Source: Cunninghamia lanceolata
Taxonomy: Eukaryota; Streptophyta; Pinopsida; Cupressales; Cupressaceae
Direction: 5' to 3'
Length of the DNA: 64,000 bases
Assembly (NCBI GenBank): GCA_027924645.1
Contig: BSBN01000040.1
Location: forward strand, 682,001 to 746,000
Below are positions 12,371-22,899 of the stretch, in pieces. Under the pieces are notes generated by a model. It had not been told where the DNA came from. It searched no databases and was given only the letters and a program-made list of their open reading frames with translations. A program made the translations under genes and the position numbers. How positions within the stretch are numbered: position 1 is the first letter of the stretch; each line of letters begins with the position of its first letter.

Positions 12371-12495
12371 TGAATTTCAAAAGTGAATAAGTATAAACTT
12401 CTTCCCGCTCTGCCCTATTTTGAAAATTCAAAACATCACAACAAAATGCAAGCATATATACACATGGGCTCCAAGCCCTTGGTGCTCCTGCACCA

Positions 12496-12507
12496 TACTC
12501 CCCCTAC
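12496..12507 (-). other. Polypurine tract of the young chromovirus
   Basis: Minus strand reads GTAGGGGGAGTA directly before the LTR start TGGTGCAGG. This is the plus-strand priming site for reverse transcription. Confidence 0.8.
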
Positions 12508-12517
12508 GTGGAAGAAG

Positions 12518-15500
12518 TCAAGTCACCTCCGGTGACAACAAGGCAAAATCAATGTCCCGTTTCTTGAACTCTGACTCTGCAATCCAGGTAGCCTCTGCTT
12601 CAGGCAACTGTTTCCACTTGATCAGGTGCTCCATGTACACACCATGTCTGGTCTGCTTCTGCACGCGAGAATCCAAAATTCTCTCAGCCTGTGGTGTGAT
12701 TTTTGGAGGCAAGGTGACATCATTCACTGTCTGTGTAGCTTCTGCACAAGATTCCCCTACTGCTGAATGAGGACCTTTATATGGCACCAAGTCCTGAACA
12801 TTGAACACTGGGGAAATTGCCAAGTCTGCTGGTAAATCAATCCTATAGGCATTGTTGCCATACTTGTTCAGAATTCTGCAAGGACCAATCCGTCTCATCT
12901 GCAATTTGGTTGGTATCCCTTTCTGTAATCTGGCTTTGTTCAAATGAACCATGACCAAATCACCAACTGCAAATTGAATATCCTTTCTGTGTGCATCTAC
13001 CCTATCTTTGATTTTCAGGGTGTTTTCCATTAATTGCTGCTTCACTTGGTCATGAATCTCCTTCATAGACTGTGCAAAATCCTGTGCATGACCACTTCTA
13101 AACTCCATGTCTCCAAGAATTCTGAGTTCACATACACCTCTAGGGTGCATTCCATAGACGATTTCAAAAGGACTCTTGCCAGTAGTCCTGTTCACACTGT
13201 CATTATAGGCAAATTCTGCCTGATAAATTACTTGATCCCAACTCTGTCCATATTCTTTTGTCAAACACCTTAACAGGTTGCCCAATGTCCTGTTCACCAC
13301 TTCTGTTTGGCCATCTGTCTGTGGATGATATGCTGATCCAAAAGACAAATTTGTCCCTAACCTCTGCCATAGAGTTTTCCAGAAATGTCCCATGAACTTA
13401 GCATCTCTATCCGACACGATGCTTGTTGGGAGTCCATGAATTCTTATGACCTCTTTGAAAAACAAATGAGCTATATGACTAGCATCATGAGTCACCTTAC
13501 AAGGAATGAAATGACTCATCTTGCTGAATCTATCAACAACTACAAAAATACTATCAAAACCAGTCTTAGTCTTTGGTAGACCAACTACAAAATCCATACT
13601 TACACAATCCCATGGTCTGGAAGGAATGGGTAATGGTTGATACAGTCCCGCATTTGAAGAAGTTCCCTTGGCCTTTTGACAGATGATACACTGCTCCACA
13701 TACTTCCTAACGTCTTTGTGCATCTTCGGCCAATAGTAGAACCTCTGGACTAATTCCAATGTTTTGTTCAGACCAAAATGTCCACTCAAACTGCCATTAT
13801 GCTTCTCCTGTATGAGATTTTCTCTCATGGATCCGTTTGGGACACACCACTGTCCACCTTTGAATAGCAAACCCTGCTGCAATGTGTAATCTGCAAATTC
13901 ACTATGAAAGTGATTCTCAAAGTCTTGACAGACTTTGTATGCCTCAGCAAAATCTTCATCCTCCTTGTAGAGAGCTCTGAACTCTTCCATTCCTATGCTT
14001 CTTAGTTGCACTTCTTGTACTGTGAGCAACCTTCTGCTTAAAGCATCTGCTACTTTGTTGAGCTGTCCCTTCTTGTGCTTAATTGTAAATGTATAAGACT
14101 GCAAATACTCCATCCACTTGATATGCCTATGGCTCAACTTATCTTGTGAGTTCATAAAACTCAAAGCTTGATTGTCTGTATACACAACAAATTCCTTAGG
14201 TAGGAGGTAATGTCTCCATTTTCTAAGTGCTTGAACTAGAGCATAGAGCTCCAAGTCATATGAAGAATATCTACTCTTTGCTTCATTTAGCCTCTCACTG
14301 AAAAAGGCTACTGGTCTATTCTCTTGGCTGAGTACTGCCCCTACTGCAATATTGCTAGCATCACATTCTAAAGTAAACAACTTATCAAAACTCGGCAGCA
14401 CTAACACTGGCTGTGTGGCTACTTCTTTCTTCAACAATTCAAAACTGTGATTAGCTGCTTGTGTCCATTGAAACTTTGTTTTCATTCCACCTTTGATCGT
14501 ATCAAGCATGGGTGCACAAATAGCACTGAAATTCTTTATGAATTTTCTATAAAACTGAGCTAAACCATGAAAACTTCTCACCTCAGTTGCTGCTCTGGGA
14601 GTAGGCCAACTCAATATGGCTTCTATCTTTGACTTGTCCATTTTCAATTCTCCTTTGGACAACACAAAACCAAGGTATACCAATTCCTGCTTCATGAATT
14701 CACACTTCTCCAAATTTATGGTTAGTTGTTCATCATGTAACTTTTTCAAAACAGTATTTACATGTTCAAGATGCTCTTCTTTAGTTTGACTAAAAATCAA
14801 GATGTCATCTAGATAAACAACTACAAATTTACCCGTATAGTCCTTAAGGACTTCATTCATGAGCCTCATGAATGTGCTGGGAGCATTTGATAAACCAAAT
14901 GGCATAACAAGCCACTCATACAGTCCTTCTGTAGTTTTGAAGGCTGTTTTCCACTCATCACCTTCCTTGATTCTAATCTGGTGATAACCACTTTTCAGGT
15001 CTATCTTAGTGAAATACTTAGCTCCTCCTAAACAGTCCATAAGATCTTCAATTCTGGGAATTGGAAATCTGTACCTTATGGTGATCTTATTGATAGCTCT
15101 GGAGTCCGTGCACAATCTCCATGTTCCTCCTTTCTTTGGTGCCAACACTGTAGGCACTGCACAAGGACTTATGCTTTTTCGAACTAACCCATGGTCAAGC
15201 AATTCTTGTACCTGTCTGGTTATCTCCTTATGTTGTTCTGGAGTCATTTTGTAAGGAGCCTTGTTAGGCAAAGATGCTCCTGGAATCAGATCTATCTGAT
15301 GGCTTATAGTCCTCTGTGGAGGTAGTGTTGCTGGTGTTCCATCACTAATGATGTCCTTATACTGTTCCAGTATAGTCTGCATCTCTTTTGGGATCACTAC
15401 CTTTTTTTCTCTCTTCTCCTCCTTAGGCTTCACTATGATAGCATAACCAATACCATCCTCCTTAAGAGTGTTCAAAAACTCTTTACCACTCACAACTAAG

Positions 15501-17131
15501 ATACTAGGACTCTTAGTCTTATTTGCTTCTTCATCTTCCAAAGATTGAATTTTATAGGTGACACCATCTTTTTGAAAAGAATATGCATTCTTCTCACCAT
15601 CATGTATGGCCTTCCGGTCAAACTGCCATGGTCTGCCCAATAAGAGATGACATGCATCCATAGGTAGGATATCACAAAGTACCTTGTCTTTGTATCCACC
15701 TATACCAAACTCTACCCAAGTTTGCTCATTGACTATCACATGTTGACCTTTATTTAACCATGTAACTCTATATGGATTTGAATGAGGTATTCTTTGCAAA
15801 TTTAGTTTTCTAACTGCTTCATCAGACACTATATTATCAGTAGACCCTAAGTCTATGATTACTTGACATACCTTATTCATAATCTTGCATCTGATTCTAA
15901 ATAATGCTCTCCTTTGGCTTGGTTCAGATTTCATTGGTTCTTTGATCAATGTTCTCCTTACCATGATGTTCTCTCCCACTTCTGAGGTTAGACTGACTTC
16001 AGGTGTTTTGCTGCTTGAAGCATCATCTTGCACATAATGATTTCTTTTGTCAACTCCTTGAGAAGAAGATGTGCCCTTATCAGGACACCTATATGCTGGA
16101 TGGCCCAATTGACCACAATTGTAGCATTTCATAGTGGCAAAGTAGGATCCTCTGCCTGATCCTCCTGATCTTCCTCTGTTAGATCCCCTTCCTCTGTAGT
16201 TTCCTCTACTAGTCTCTCCACTCTGCTCTGTGAGTTTGGATTCTCCTTGGGGTCTTTGATCAGTATTTCTACCGCCATAATTTCCTCTTCCTCTGCTGTC
16301 TCTACCTCTTCCTCTTGATCTGCTGTTTGATTCTTGTTTCTTCTTGCTCTTCTCCTCTACCTTGAGTGCTAGCTGATAGCTTTGATGCACTGTTGTAGGG
16401 CTGAACAAGCTGATTTCCTCTTGAATACTCCATCTCAAACCATTGAGATATCTTGCTACTTTCACATTTTCCTCTTCCATCACCTTAGACCTCAGGCATA
16501 GTTTTTGAAACTCCTCAGTGTATGCACTGACATCTAATTCTCTTTGTCTCAAATTTTGTTGTTTCTTATACAACTGGACTTCATAATCTCTAGGCATGTA
16601 TACCTCTTTGATTTTAGCCACCATACCCTTCCAAGTAGCTATAGGTTTCTTGTCTTCTTTCTCTCTTTCAGTTTGAACAAATTTCCACCATGTCAAGGCA
16701 GCTCCTCTGAGTCTTGATTTAGCCACCTTCACCTTTTGAGCTTCACTCACTCCATCACATTCAAAGTGATTTTCTAAACCTTCTATCCATTCCATAACCA
16801 AATCAGGTTCCATCTTTCCACTAAAAAGAGGAACTCCTTCCAATGACTTACCACTCATGGCTTTCAAGGCCTTCAAGAAAGGTTCTTCTTCCATCTTAGG
16901 ATCAGGTGTGGGCTCTTCATCTTCTATAGACACACCTTTTTCCTTGTTTACTTTCTGCCTGACTTCTTCAGTCTTTTCCATCATTACACCTAGTCTACTT
17001 TCCATTTCTGCCAATCTTTCCCGTAGGAGTCTATTCTCCTCTTCTTGATCATCAACCTTCTTTGCTAACTCTGCATTAGTCACCATCTCTCTGGCTGAAC
17101 CTACAGACTCACTTGAACTCGGTGATGACAT
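12518..17131 (-). CDS. Gag-pol polyprotein, chromovirus (1537 aa, open)
   Basis: Single frame starting at the first ATG, 46 bases past the PBS. Order seen: N-terminal coiled coil (about 20-65), gag core with ALTWWKF (about 150), Arg/Gly-rich tract (270-335), zinc knuckle CYNCGQLGHPAYRC (about 337-350), retropepsin (about 425), RT with YLDD (about 773-776), RNase H with LECDAS (about 920) and YTDNQAL, integrase HHCC finger (about 1107-1157), DDE core (Asp about 1179, Asp about 1240 in SDRDAKF, Glu about 1276 in QTDGQTEVVNRT), a GPY/F-like GPCRI segment and a chromodomain-like end with EATW. It should package, copy and integrate the element. Oddity: the protease site reads IIDLGST instead of the usual IIDSGST of this group. 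One base change, TCA to TTA, would explain this. The element is otherwise complete. Confidence 0.95.
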   Translation of the reverse strand: MSSPSSSESVGSAREMVTNAELAKKVDDQEEENRLLRERLAEMESRLGVMMEKTEEVRQKVNKEKGVSIEDEEPTPDPKMEEEPFLKALKAMSGKSLEGVPLFSGKMEPDLVMEWIEGLENHFECDGVSEAQKVKVAKSRLRGAALTWWKFVQTEREKEDKKPIATWKGMVAKIKEVYMPRDYEVQLYKKQQNLRQRELDVSAYTEEFQKLCLRSKVMEEENVKVARYLNGLRWSIQEEISLFSPTTVHQSYQLALKVEEKSKKKQESNSRSRGRGRDSRGRGNYGGRNTDQRPQGESKLTEQSGETSRGNYRGRGSNRGRSGGSGRGSYFATMKCYNCGQLGHPAYRCPDKGTSSSQGVDKRNHYVQDDASSSKTPEVSLTSEVGENIMVRRTLIKEPMKSEPSQRRALFRIRCKIMNKVCQVIIDLGSTDNIVSDEAVRKLNLQRIPHSNPYRVTWLNKGQHVIVNEQTWVEFGIGGYKDKVLCDILPMDACHLLLGRPWQFDRKAIHDGEKNAYSFQKDGVTYKIQSLEDEEANKTKSPSILVVSGKEFLNTLKEDGIGYAIIVKPKEEKREKKVVIPKEMQTILEQYKDIISDGTPATLPPQRTISHQIDLIPGASLPNKAPYKMTPEQHKEITRQVQELLDHGLVRKSISPCAVPTVLAPKKGGTWRLCTDSRAINKITIRYRFPIPRIEDLMDCLGGAKYFTKIDLKSGYHQIRIKEGDEWKTAFKTTEGLYEWLVMPFGLSNAPSTFMRLMNEVLKDYTGKFVVVYLDDILIFSQTKEEHLEHVNTVLKKLHDEQLTINLEKCEFMKQELVYLGFVLSKGELKMDKSKIEAILSWPTPRAATEVRSFHGLAQFYRKFIKNFSAICAPMLDTIKGGMKTKFQWTQAANHSFELLKKEVATQPVLVLPSFDKLFTLECDASNIAVGAVLSQENRPVAFFSERLNEAKSRYSSYDLELYALVQALRKWRHYLLPKEFVVYTDNQALSFMNSQDKLSHRHIKWMEYLQSYTFTIKHKKGQLNKVADALSRRLLTVQEVQLRSIGMEEFRALYKEDEDFAEAYKVCQDFENHFHSEFADYTLQQGLLFKGGQWCVPNGSMRENLIQEKHNGSLSGHFGLNKTLELVQRFYYWPKMHKDVRKYVEQCIICQKAKGTSSNAGLYQPLPIPSRPWDCVSMDFVVGLPKTKTGFDSIFVVVDRFSKMSHFIPCKVTHDASHIAHLFFKEVIRIHGLPTSIVSDRDAKFMGHFWKTLWQRLGTNLSFGSAYHPQTDGQTEVVNRTLGNLLRCLTKEYGQSWDQVIYQAEFAYNDSVNRTTGKSPFEIVYGMHPRGVCELRILGDMEFRSGHAQDFAQSMKEIHDQVKQQLMENTLKIKDRVDAHRKDIQFAVGDLVMVHLNKARLQKGIPTKLQMRRIGPCRILNKYGNNAYRIDLPADLAISPVFNVQDLVPYKGPHSAVGESCAEATQTVNDVTLPPKITPQAERILDSRVQKQTRHGVYMEHLIKWKQLPEAEATWIAESEFKKRDIDFALLSPEVT

Positions 17132-17177
17132 ACAACTTCTTCTATTCCAACCTAGGAATAGCCCAAATCTTTAATTT

Positions 17178-17190
17178 GGCTCTGATACCA
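17178..17190 (-). other. Primer-binding site (initiator Met tRNA), young chromovirus
   Basis: Minus strand reads TGGTATCAGAGCC, the standard plant initiator-Met PBS, three bases from the 5' LTR. Confidence 0.95.
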
Positions 17191-17193
17191 ATT

Positions 17194-18800
17194 TGATAGG
17201 GAGACCTATGGGTTTAGCAAACCTATCTTGACACAACACTTCAAGACCTATATCAATCCCAAGTCTCCCTACCAATTCAAGTGCTCAAAGACATTTTCTG
17301 CCCCAAAATGCCTATATCAACCTAACCAGTCTATTACAGAGGTGAAAGACCTGTTTGCCTGTTGTTCCCAATACAGACATTGCTTACTTGGTGTGAGGTA
17401 TTCTTCTTTACCCTCACTGTTTCCAAGATTCCTAATCTCCAAGGCTCATAGCCTTCTTGAGCCCATTATCAGCCCTCCTCTCCAGGTCCAGGGTTCTGAT
17501 TGCTTGGTACTCAATTCTTCCACTCTGTTTTCACCTCTGTCTCTTAGACTGCAACTTGCATACTAGCCGGGCTATGGCACAGCTCGCCTAGTACAAGTTC
17601 ACATGGCCTCTCTCTGTCAACCCATACACAACAACAGAAAGAAAAACTAAAAAAAGAGACTCTGTTTGATTTCCCCCCATGACTGTACAAAGAATATGCG
17701 AGGACATCAAACTAGAGTCATTATGTACAAACAGAAACAAAACTAACAGGAATTAAACTGTCTACTCTACTACAAACCAGATTATGCAAGTACTCTACAG
17801 ATAAAATTCAAATGGATTCAACTGTCAATGTTTTTATTATCAGAAGTTCCTCTATTACATTCACGGCATCTCAGGCTTCAAAACGTTCCAACCCCTTTTA
17901 CAAAGCAAAAACTAGCTTTTAAATTGTTCGGCTTCCTTTTAGTTATCGAACAGTTAGGTTTTCTGTCTATTCGGCTCCCATCGGTAAAATAGATTCTTTG
18001 TCTCACCGATCATATTCTTCCCCTGTCGATATGCATCCTATCGATACATTATTATTGGCCAGACATCGTGACTTTCGCACCGAAATGCTCCTTCCCCTTT
18101 CCATCGGCCTGATCCACCTTATCGGCCACCACTTAACTTCTCCCGCCGAGAGACCATTTCTCTCTGACGGCTAAAGTATTCATCGCTCAGACGTTACACT
18201 GTCGACGTAGCTTTTCCTTGGTTTGCCGATGTTTATTGTTACTCCGATGGACCTAACAACCCCCTCATCGGTCAAACCACATTCTATCGGCAAACCTCAA
18301 ATTTGTCCCGCCGATATCAGCGGTCATGCCGATGCTCCTTCTATCGGCGTAACTTCGCCGTTCGCTACGACTTCAAAAGGCGTCGCCAATAGGTTCTCTC
18401 ACACCGAAATGCATTCTCCATCGGCCAGACTTGTGGTTGTCGGTGAAACTATTTCCTTTCGCTCCGATATCGATAGTCTTGCCGACCATTCTAACCCATC
18501 GGCTTGACATACAGCATCGGCCAATTCGTCCCTCATCGGTCAGACCACATTCTATCGGCAAACCTCAAATTTGTCCCGCCGATATCAGCGGTCATGCCGA
18601 TGCTCCTTCTATCGGCGTAACTTCGCCGTTCGCTACAACTTCGAAAGGCGTCACCGATAGGTTCTCTCACACCGATGAATTTCAAAAGTGAATAAGTATA
18701 AACTTCTTCCCGCTCTGCCCTATTTTGAAAATTCAAAACATCGCAACAAAATGCAAACATATATACACATGGGCTCCAAGCCCTTGGTGCTCCTGCACCA
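17194..18800 (-). repeat. 5' LTR of the young chromovirus
   Basis: Same length (1607) and borders as the LTR at 10889-12495; followed by the TSD GAAAG. It should supply the promoter. U3 is the right-hand part and carries the ATCGG/CCGAT-rich stretch and both 141-bp units. Confidence 0.95.
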
Positions 18801-19654
18801 GAAAGGAGTCACAAGTTTCTCATTATGAAGGTAACCTTTTCAGTTGTAACTAACCAGTGATGGGAGTCGAGTGCCCTTATATGGGCTATGTATCGAATTG
18901 ATCCCACTTATTCTAGACCTAGAGTGAAAAGTCAATTTGAACTCACTGTAGGACATGACAACTTATAAGTTGAGTTAGGGTGGTGGACAATGACAATGTT
19001 CAATACATAATGTTTATGTATGAAAATCTTTGTCCAAAGTAATGCATTCGTCTCTGCATGCATTGTCGGTCCACAGTGCTCCAAATGGCCTAATGTCTCC
19101 AGTAGTGTCATACATAGTTAAAGTGGATCTATAGTTGCGCGACCGTGAGACATTAGGAAGGACACAACACCAAGTACTCAGATGGCTAACCCAAGGGTTC
19201 CTAATATCTAACCTTTCCGTGAAGGGTAGGGCCACTTCCAGCTTGGAAGTTGAGTGGGGGACCGCAGGTCCGTGGTTGGTGGAAAAGCACCAGGATGATG
19301 CTCTCCTTCCCAAGCATGAGACAAGTCGAGGCTTATGGAGACAGATGTCATTGGTTCCAGATACAGTGTTTGCTTTTATGACTAATTGGTCTATTGTAAC
19401 GTATGAAATGATTATAATGCCTTGGGCATAACTTGTATATGAATAGTGATGATTATTCACTGATGATATGTAAATGATTATTGTTTTGTAAGCTTTGTTA
19501 TATTCTGTTTAGAATAACATGCTTAATTGATGAAATGATAATGAATCATTTTGGTTAAGTTTGATTTGCATAATCATATTGCTAATTAATCTCTTGATTT
19601 AGATGAATGTTTAAGTTAAATCTTGAACATTAAGGAAAGCGATGATACATAATT

Positions 19655-20767
19655 AAAGTTGTGTTGTTTTCACATAATAATAGAAGTCTATAAGGAAGTT
19701 ATTAATTTTAATGGGCAATTTTTAACATATACTGTCTTTCTTTATCTATTTGTATTTCTCTAAAGGAAAATGTTCAAACTGTAGCTTGTTTTCACTTTGA
19801 TTCTTGCAAATGAATTTAATGCAGAAGCTATAGTTCGTATATTGAGTATTCTGAGTAAGATTATTTAATCAAAATAAGCCTTTGTCGATGGATTTATTGC
19901 ACTGTAACATGAATTCATAGGTCAACTTATAAATTCATTAGAATTTATTTTATTTTTGGTGACGATATAATGCTAGATAGCTAAATTAATGTAACTTCTT
20001 GTTTAGATATACAAGAAATTGTATTCTTTGTTGAGTTTTTGAGTTGTTTAGTTTAATAGTATATTTCTTTTATGATGCCACTCCTTTTGTTTGAATGAAT
20101 TGTATATTGTAAAGGCTATAGAGGCTATTCATATTTTTTATTTAATTCTTTTTAAAAATATGTGAATGCCTATATGGGTTCTTCTGTAGTTTTATTTATA
20201 TGGGTTCTTCTGTGGTTTTATTTATATTGAAGCATGGAAATGCTTGTAAAAATGTTTTAGCATGGAAATTCTTCTAAAAATGTTTCAATAGGAAAATGCC
20301 TACCCAAGTTTTTATAAACAATTGATAATTTTGTTTTTAATATCTAGAATTTTTATAATTTTTAAAATTGGATTTCCACTAACAATTTTTTTTATAATCA
20401 ATGTTTTGGATTAGAATATATAATCTTAGGCATTTATTCTCAAAAATTTTGTTACTACTATTACAAAAATCTAATCTCAAATTCTCTATTTGTAGGTATA
20501 ATAAACTTCCTAACATGAAACCTAAGTTCAATGCTTGTGTTTTAAAATTTTAATTCAATAAAATTCCTCAATAGATAATTGTCTTCTTAGATACCATATT
20601 GGATGGCTTAATCATATTATCTATATGTCTCTCCCTTAAATATTTAAGATTATTTTTCTTTCTTTCTTTTTTTCTTTTTTATGTGTAATATATATGATTG
20701 AAATTAAATGGCTTTGTAGATTTTTATTAAAGAATACCACATATTTATTTATAGAGTTGAGTAATAT
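19655..20767. other. AT-rich DNA with two short tandem duplications
   Basis: No gene is seen. A 27-base unit (TATATGGGTTCTTCTGTRGT plus TTTATTT) is duplicated at about 20171-20224. An AGCATGGAAATGCTT-like unit is duplicated at about 20231-20290. Confidence 0.5.
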
Positions 20768-20772
20768 GGTGC

Positions 20773-22046
20773 TGTCATGTCCCCTCTTTAGCTCTGTCTA
20801 GCAGAGACTTGAGAGTTGGTCTATCATCCAGGTTCCTGTAGGTCAGCAGAGTGGTTAGGGGACCTATCCAGAGGCAATGGAGCTTGGTAGGGAGCTTTAC
20901 AGGCCTTTCCAGACAATTTGCGACAGTTTCCTATTTTTTAGGCTTTGACCGAGAGTTGACCAGGAGGCATCAAGGGACCTCCAGGAGCATTTTGGGAGTT
21001 TTGGTCACAGTTCCTATTTTTTAGGAGGTATCCCTATTTTTTAGGAAGGCACTGTCAGTTGGCCTGCCATGTGGCGACATCACCAGTGGCGCGGGCTACA
21101 GCAGTTTTTAGTTCAGAATGACCCGGTGATGGAATTGGAATAATTATTGAATATTAAAGTGTGGCTTTAATATTTAATAAAAATAAATTAAAGTGATTAA
21201 TAATATCACTTCGTAATAAAATTTAATAAAGGGACCCCCCTCCTAGTTAACACATGTTGTGTTAAAAGGTGGACCTTTTATTAATGAGAAGTTGGACCCT
21301 CAACTTGGGCGCCCAACTTAGGAGACTTTAAATAAAGAAAAGAATCATTAAAAGATTCTTTTTTGATGCCACCCTAACCCTAAAAGTGGACGCCCATCTT
21401 GGGAAAAGGATAAAGTGCTTTGGAAGTTCTTTTGGAGGCATCTTTTGCATATTATTTTTGAAGCTTCATTACAGATCTGAACTCTGAGGAAGAGGGCAAC
21501 AGCATATAGTCTCTTGGGAATGGAAACTCTCAGGGATTTTGGTGAATTGGACGACAACCCAGTTCATGCTTGTGGGAGGCCTACTCTGGGTCTTCTTTTG
21601 TGTATCATTGGACAGATTCTAGGGCATTCTATTGCAGATCTAAGCTTGCAGCAGTACCAAATCAACATTATTCTTCCGATCCTTCATTTTCAGTTGCATG
21701 CATAGCCTCTCCTAGGCCAATACCATCTTTGTATGCAAGTGGGGTTGCAAACCTAGTTTTACAATGAATACAAAATACAGATCTGATGGGTATGTGCTTC
21801 AAATTCTTAGTTGGTGCTTTTCTATCATTTAATTGTTATTTTTAGTTCATCCTTATATGAGATTTGCAGTTGCATGTATATTTATTTGCTATCTTGGCAA
21901 ATACACAATTCAAGAAAACTGAAACCCCTTCTGCATCTTCTCTCTAGTCTGAAAGAACACAAAAAAATTAATAAAAATCATAAAACATTAAAAATCACAA
22001 AAACAAATACTTCATTTCAGCAAAGGAATCCATCAGGGATCTTTCA
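20773..22046 (+). mobile_element. Solo LTR, 1274 bp
   Basis: Begins TGTCATGTCCCCTC and ends GATCTTTCA, with the 5-bp duplication GGTGC at 20768-20772 and 22047-22051. No internal region or second LTR is present, so it is best read as a solo LTR left by recombination. Its start resembles the LTR of element C. Short open frames inside it (21348-21767) show no family. Confidence 0.8.
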
Positions 22047-22063
22047 GGTGCTATTATAGTCTA

Positions 22064-22222
22064 TCCAAGTATTTACCTTCTCCATTCCTCTCTTGATACT
22101 TGTTACATTTCAAAATTTGAAACAAATATTCTTAATTATAGCACATCCAAGTATTTACCTTCTCCATTCCCTTCTCTAGGTACTTGTTACATTTCAAAAA
22201 TTTGAAACAAAAATTCTTAACT
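22064..22222. repeat. 82-bp tandem duplication
   Basis: Two adjacent units starting TCCAAGTATTTACCTTCTCC, at 22064 and 22146, differ by a few bases and a short indel. Non-coding. Confidence 0.8.
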
Positions 22223-22643
22223 TTATATTATCAATATCTAAATATTCTATAGAAATCTTAATATTACAAATAAATAATTTAAGATGTATTTTAAATCTTT
22301 ACACTAAAGGTGTTCCCTCACTCAAATAGATGACCTATCTTTGCCCATCTATGGTTCACATTGTCTGAGTACAATGCAAGATGATTGAAATTATCCTAGA
22401 TGTTCATCATCATCAGTTTCCTTTCCACTGAGAACTATACATGTCGTCACTATCATCGTCAACCATTAATTTTTACTTGGAGAGAGTGTCAGAGGGAACA
22501 TTTTTTACTCGATCTTGGATGACATTATGCAGCTTTAAATAGATGTTTTTTTTCATTTGGTGCTCCATATGGTGTTGTGACTCTCCACCCATTCTTTATG
22601 CAAACAAAATAAACAAGACATGTACTTATTTGGAGGGGAAGCA
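22223..22643. other. Intergenic DNA, nothing recognised
   Basis: AT-rich. The open frame on the minus strand at 22553-22753 shows no recognisable domain. Confidence 0.5.
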
Positions 22644-22899
22644 TATAAAAGTGAAGGAATTATTATATTTTTATGTGACATAGGCCTTAAAAGGCTTTGT
22701 AAATTTACATCTATTGAGGGGGTATGATTTAAATGCCTTCTTTTATTTAACACTTTATAAGTTTTTAAAAATACTTTAATTGTATGTATAGACTATAATA
22801 TTGTAAAATAAGATTATATATAATATAAATATAAATATTACACAAATAATATATCTAGTATAAAAAGTGAATAAATTATTATCTTTTTATGCTACACAG
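22644..22899. repeat. About 215-bp tandem repeat: unit 1 and start of unit 2
   Basis: Unit 1 runs from TATAAAAGTGAAGG (22644) to about 22858. Unit 2 starts TATAAAAAGTGAAT at 22859 and is broken at 22899 by the solo LTR, resuming at 25598. Rejoining the two sides conceptually restores alignment to unit 1 across the break. Confidence 0.75.

Larger units (their letters stand above)
10889..12495 (-). repeat. 3' LTR of the young chromovirus
   Basis: In plus orientation it begins TGATAGGGAGACC and ends CCTGCACCA; it is 1607 bases. Relative to the element, the U3 end is at the right. The outermost bases form a short hairpin (GGTGC and GCACC around TCCT). U3 is rich in ATCGG and CCGAT pentamers, about two dozen by eye between 11680 and 12375, and holds a 141-bp unit twice. 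Confidence 0.95.
10889..18800 (-). mobile_element. Young, near-intact Ty3/gypsy chromovirus
   Basis: A 7912-bp element with two 1607-bp LTRs differing at about 19 positions by eye (about 98.8% identical), a perfect 5-bp target duplication GAAAG (10884-10888 and 18801-18805), an initiator-Met PBS, a polypurine tract and one uninterrupted gag-pol frame. Domain order gag-PR-RT-RNase H-IN with a chromodomain-like end places it among chromoviruses. Wording in the integrase (VVVDRFSKMSHFIPCK) is closest in my memory to CRM, Galadriel or Reina relatives, but I cannot assign a clade. It is nested in the solo LTR at 8537-19649 and so is younger. Confidence 0.95.
8537..19649 (+). mobile_element. Probable 3.2-kb solo LTR, split by a younger chromovirus
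   Basis: It starts TGTTACATCCCC, resembling the starts of two other LTRs here (TGTAATGTCCCC, TGTCATGTCCCC), and ends GATGATACA. It is flanked by TAATT at 8532-8536 and 19650-19654, which would be a 5-bp target duplication. Without the nested 7.9-kb element (and its GAAAG duplicate) it measures about 3.2 kb. No protein domain is seen; the short frames near 9460, 10100 and 19014-19460 are not convincing. A weak internal similarity exists between about 10786-10850 and 18860-18930. TAATT is a low-complexity TSD, so the borders are less certain than for the other solo LTRs. Confidence 0.5.

Noticed and set aside
11918..12455. Several overlapping frames of 86-98 codons on both strands in the LTR
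   Set aside because: They come from the GC-rich repeated U3 segment, which lacks stops by composition. They duplicate with the 141-bp unit and are not preserved as proteins.
19014..19460. 148-codon minus-strand frame and its 98-codon plus-strand partner
   Set aside because: No recognisable domain. It lies within the proposed long LTR and has no paired evidence of selection. Kept as non-coding.
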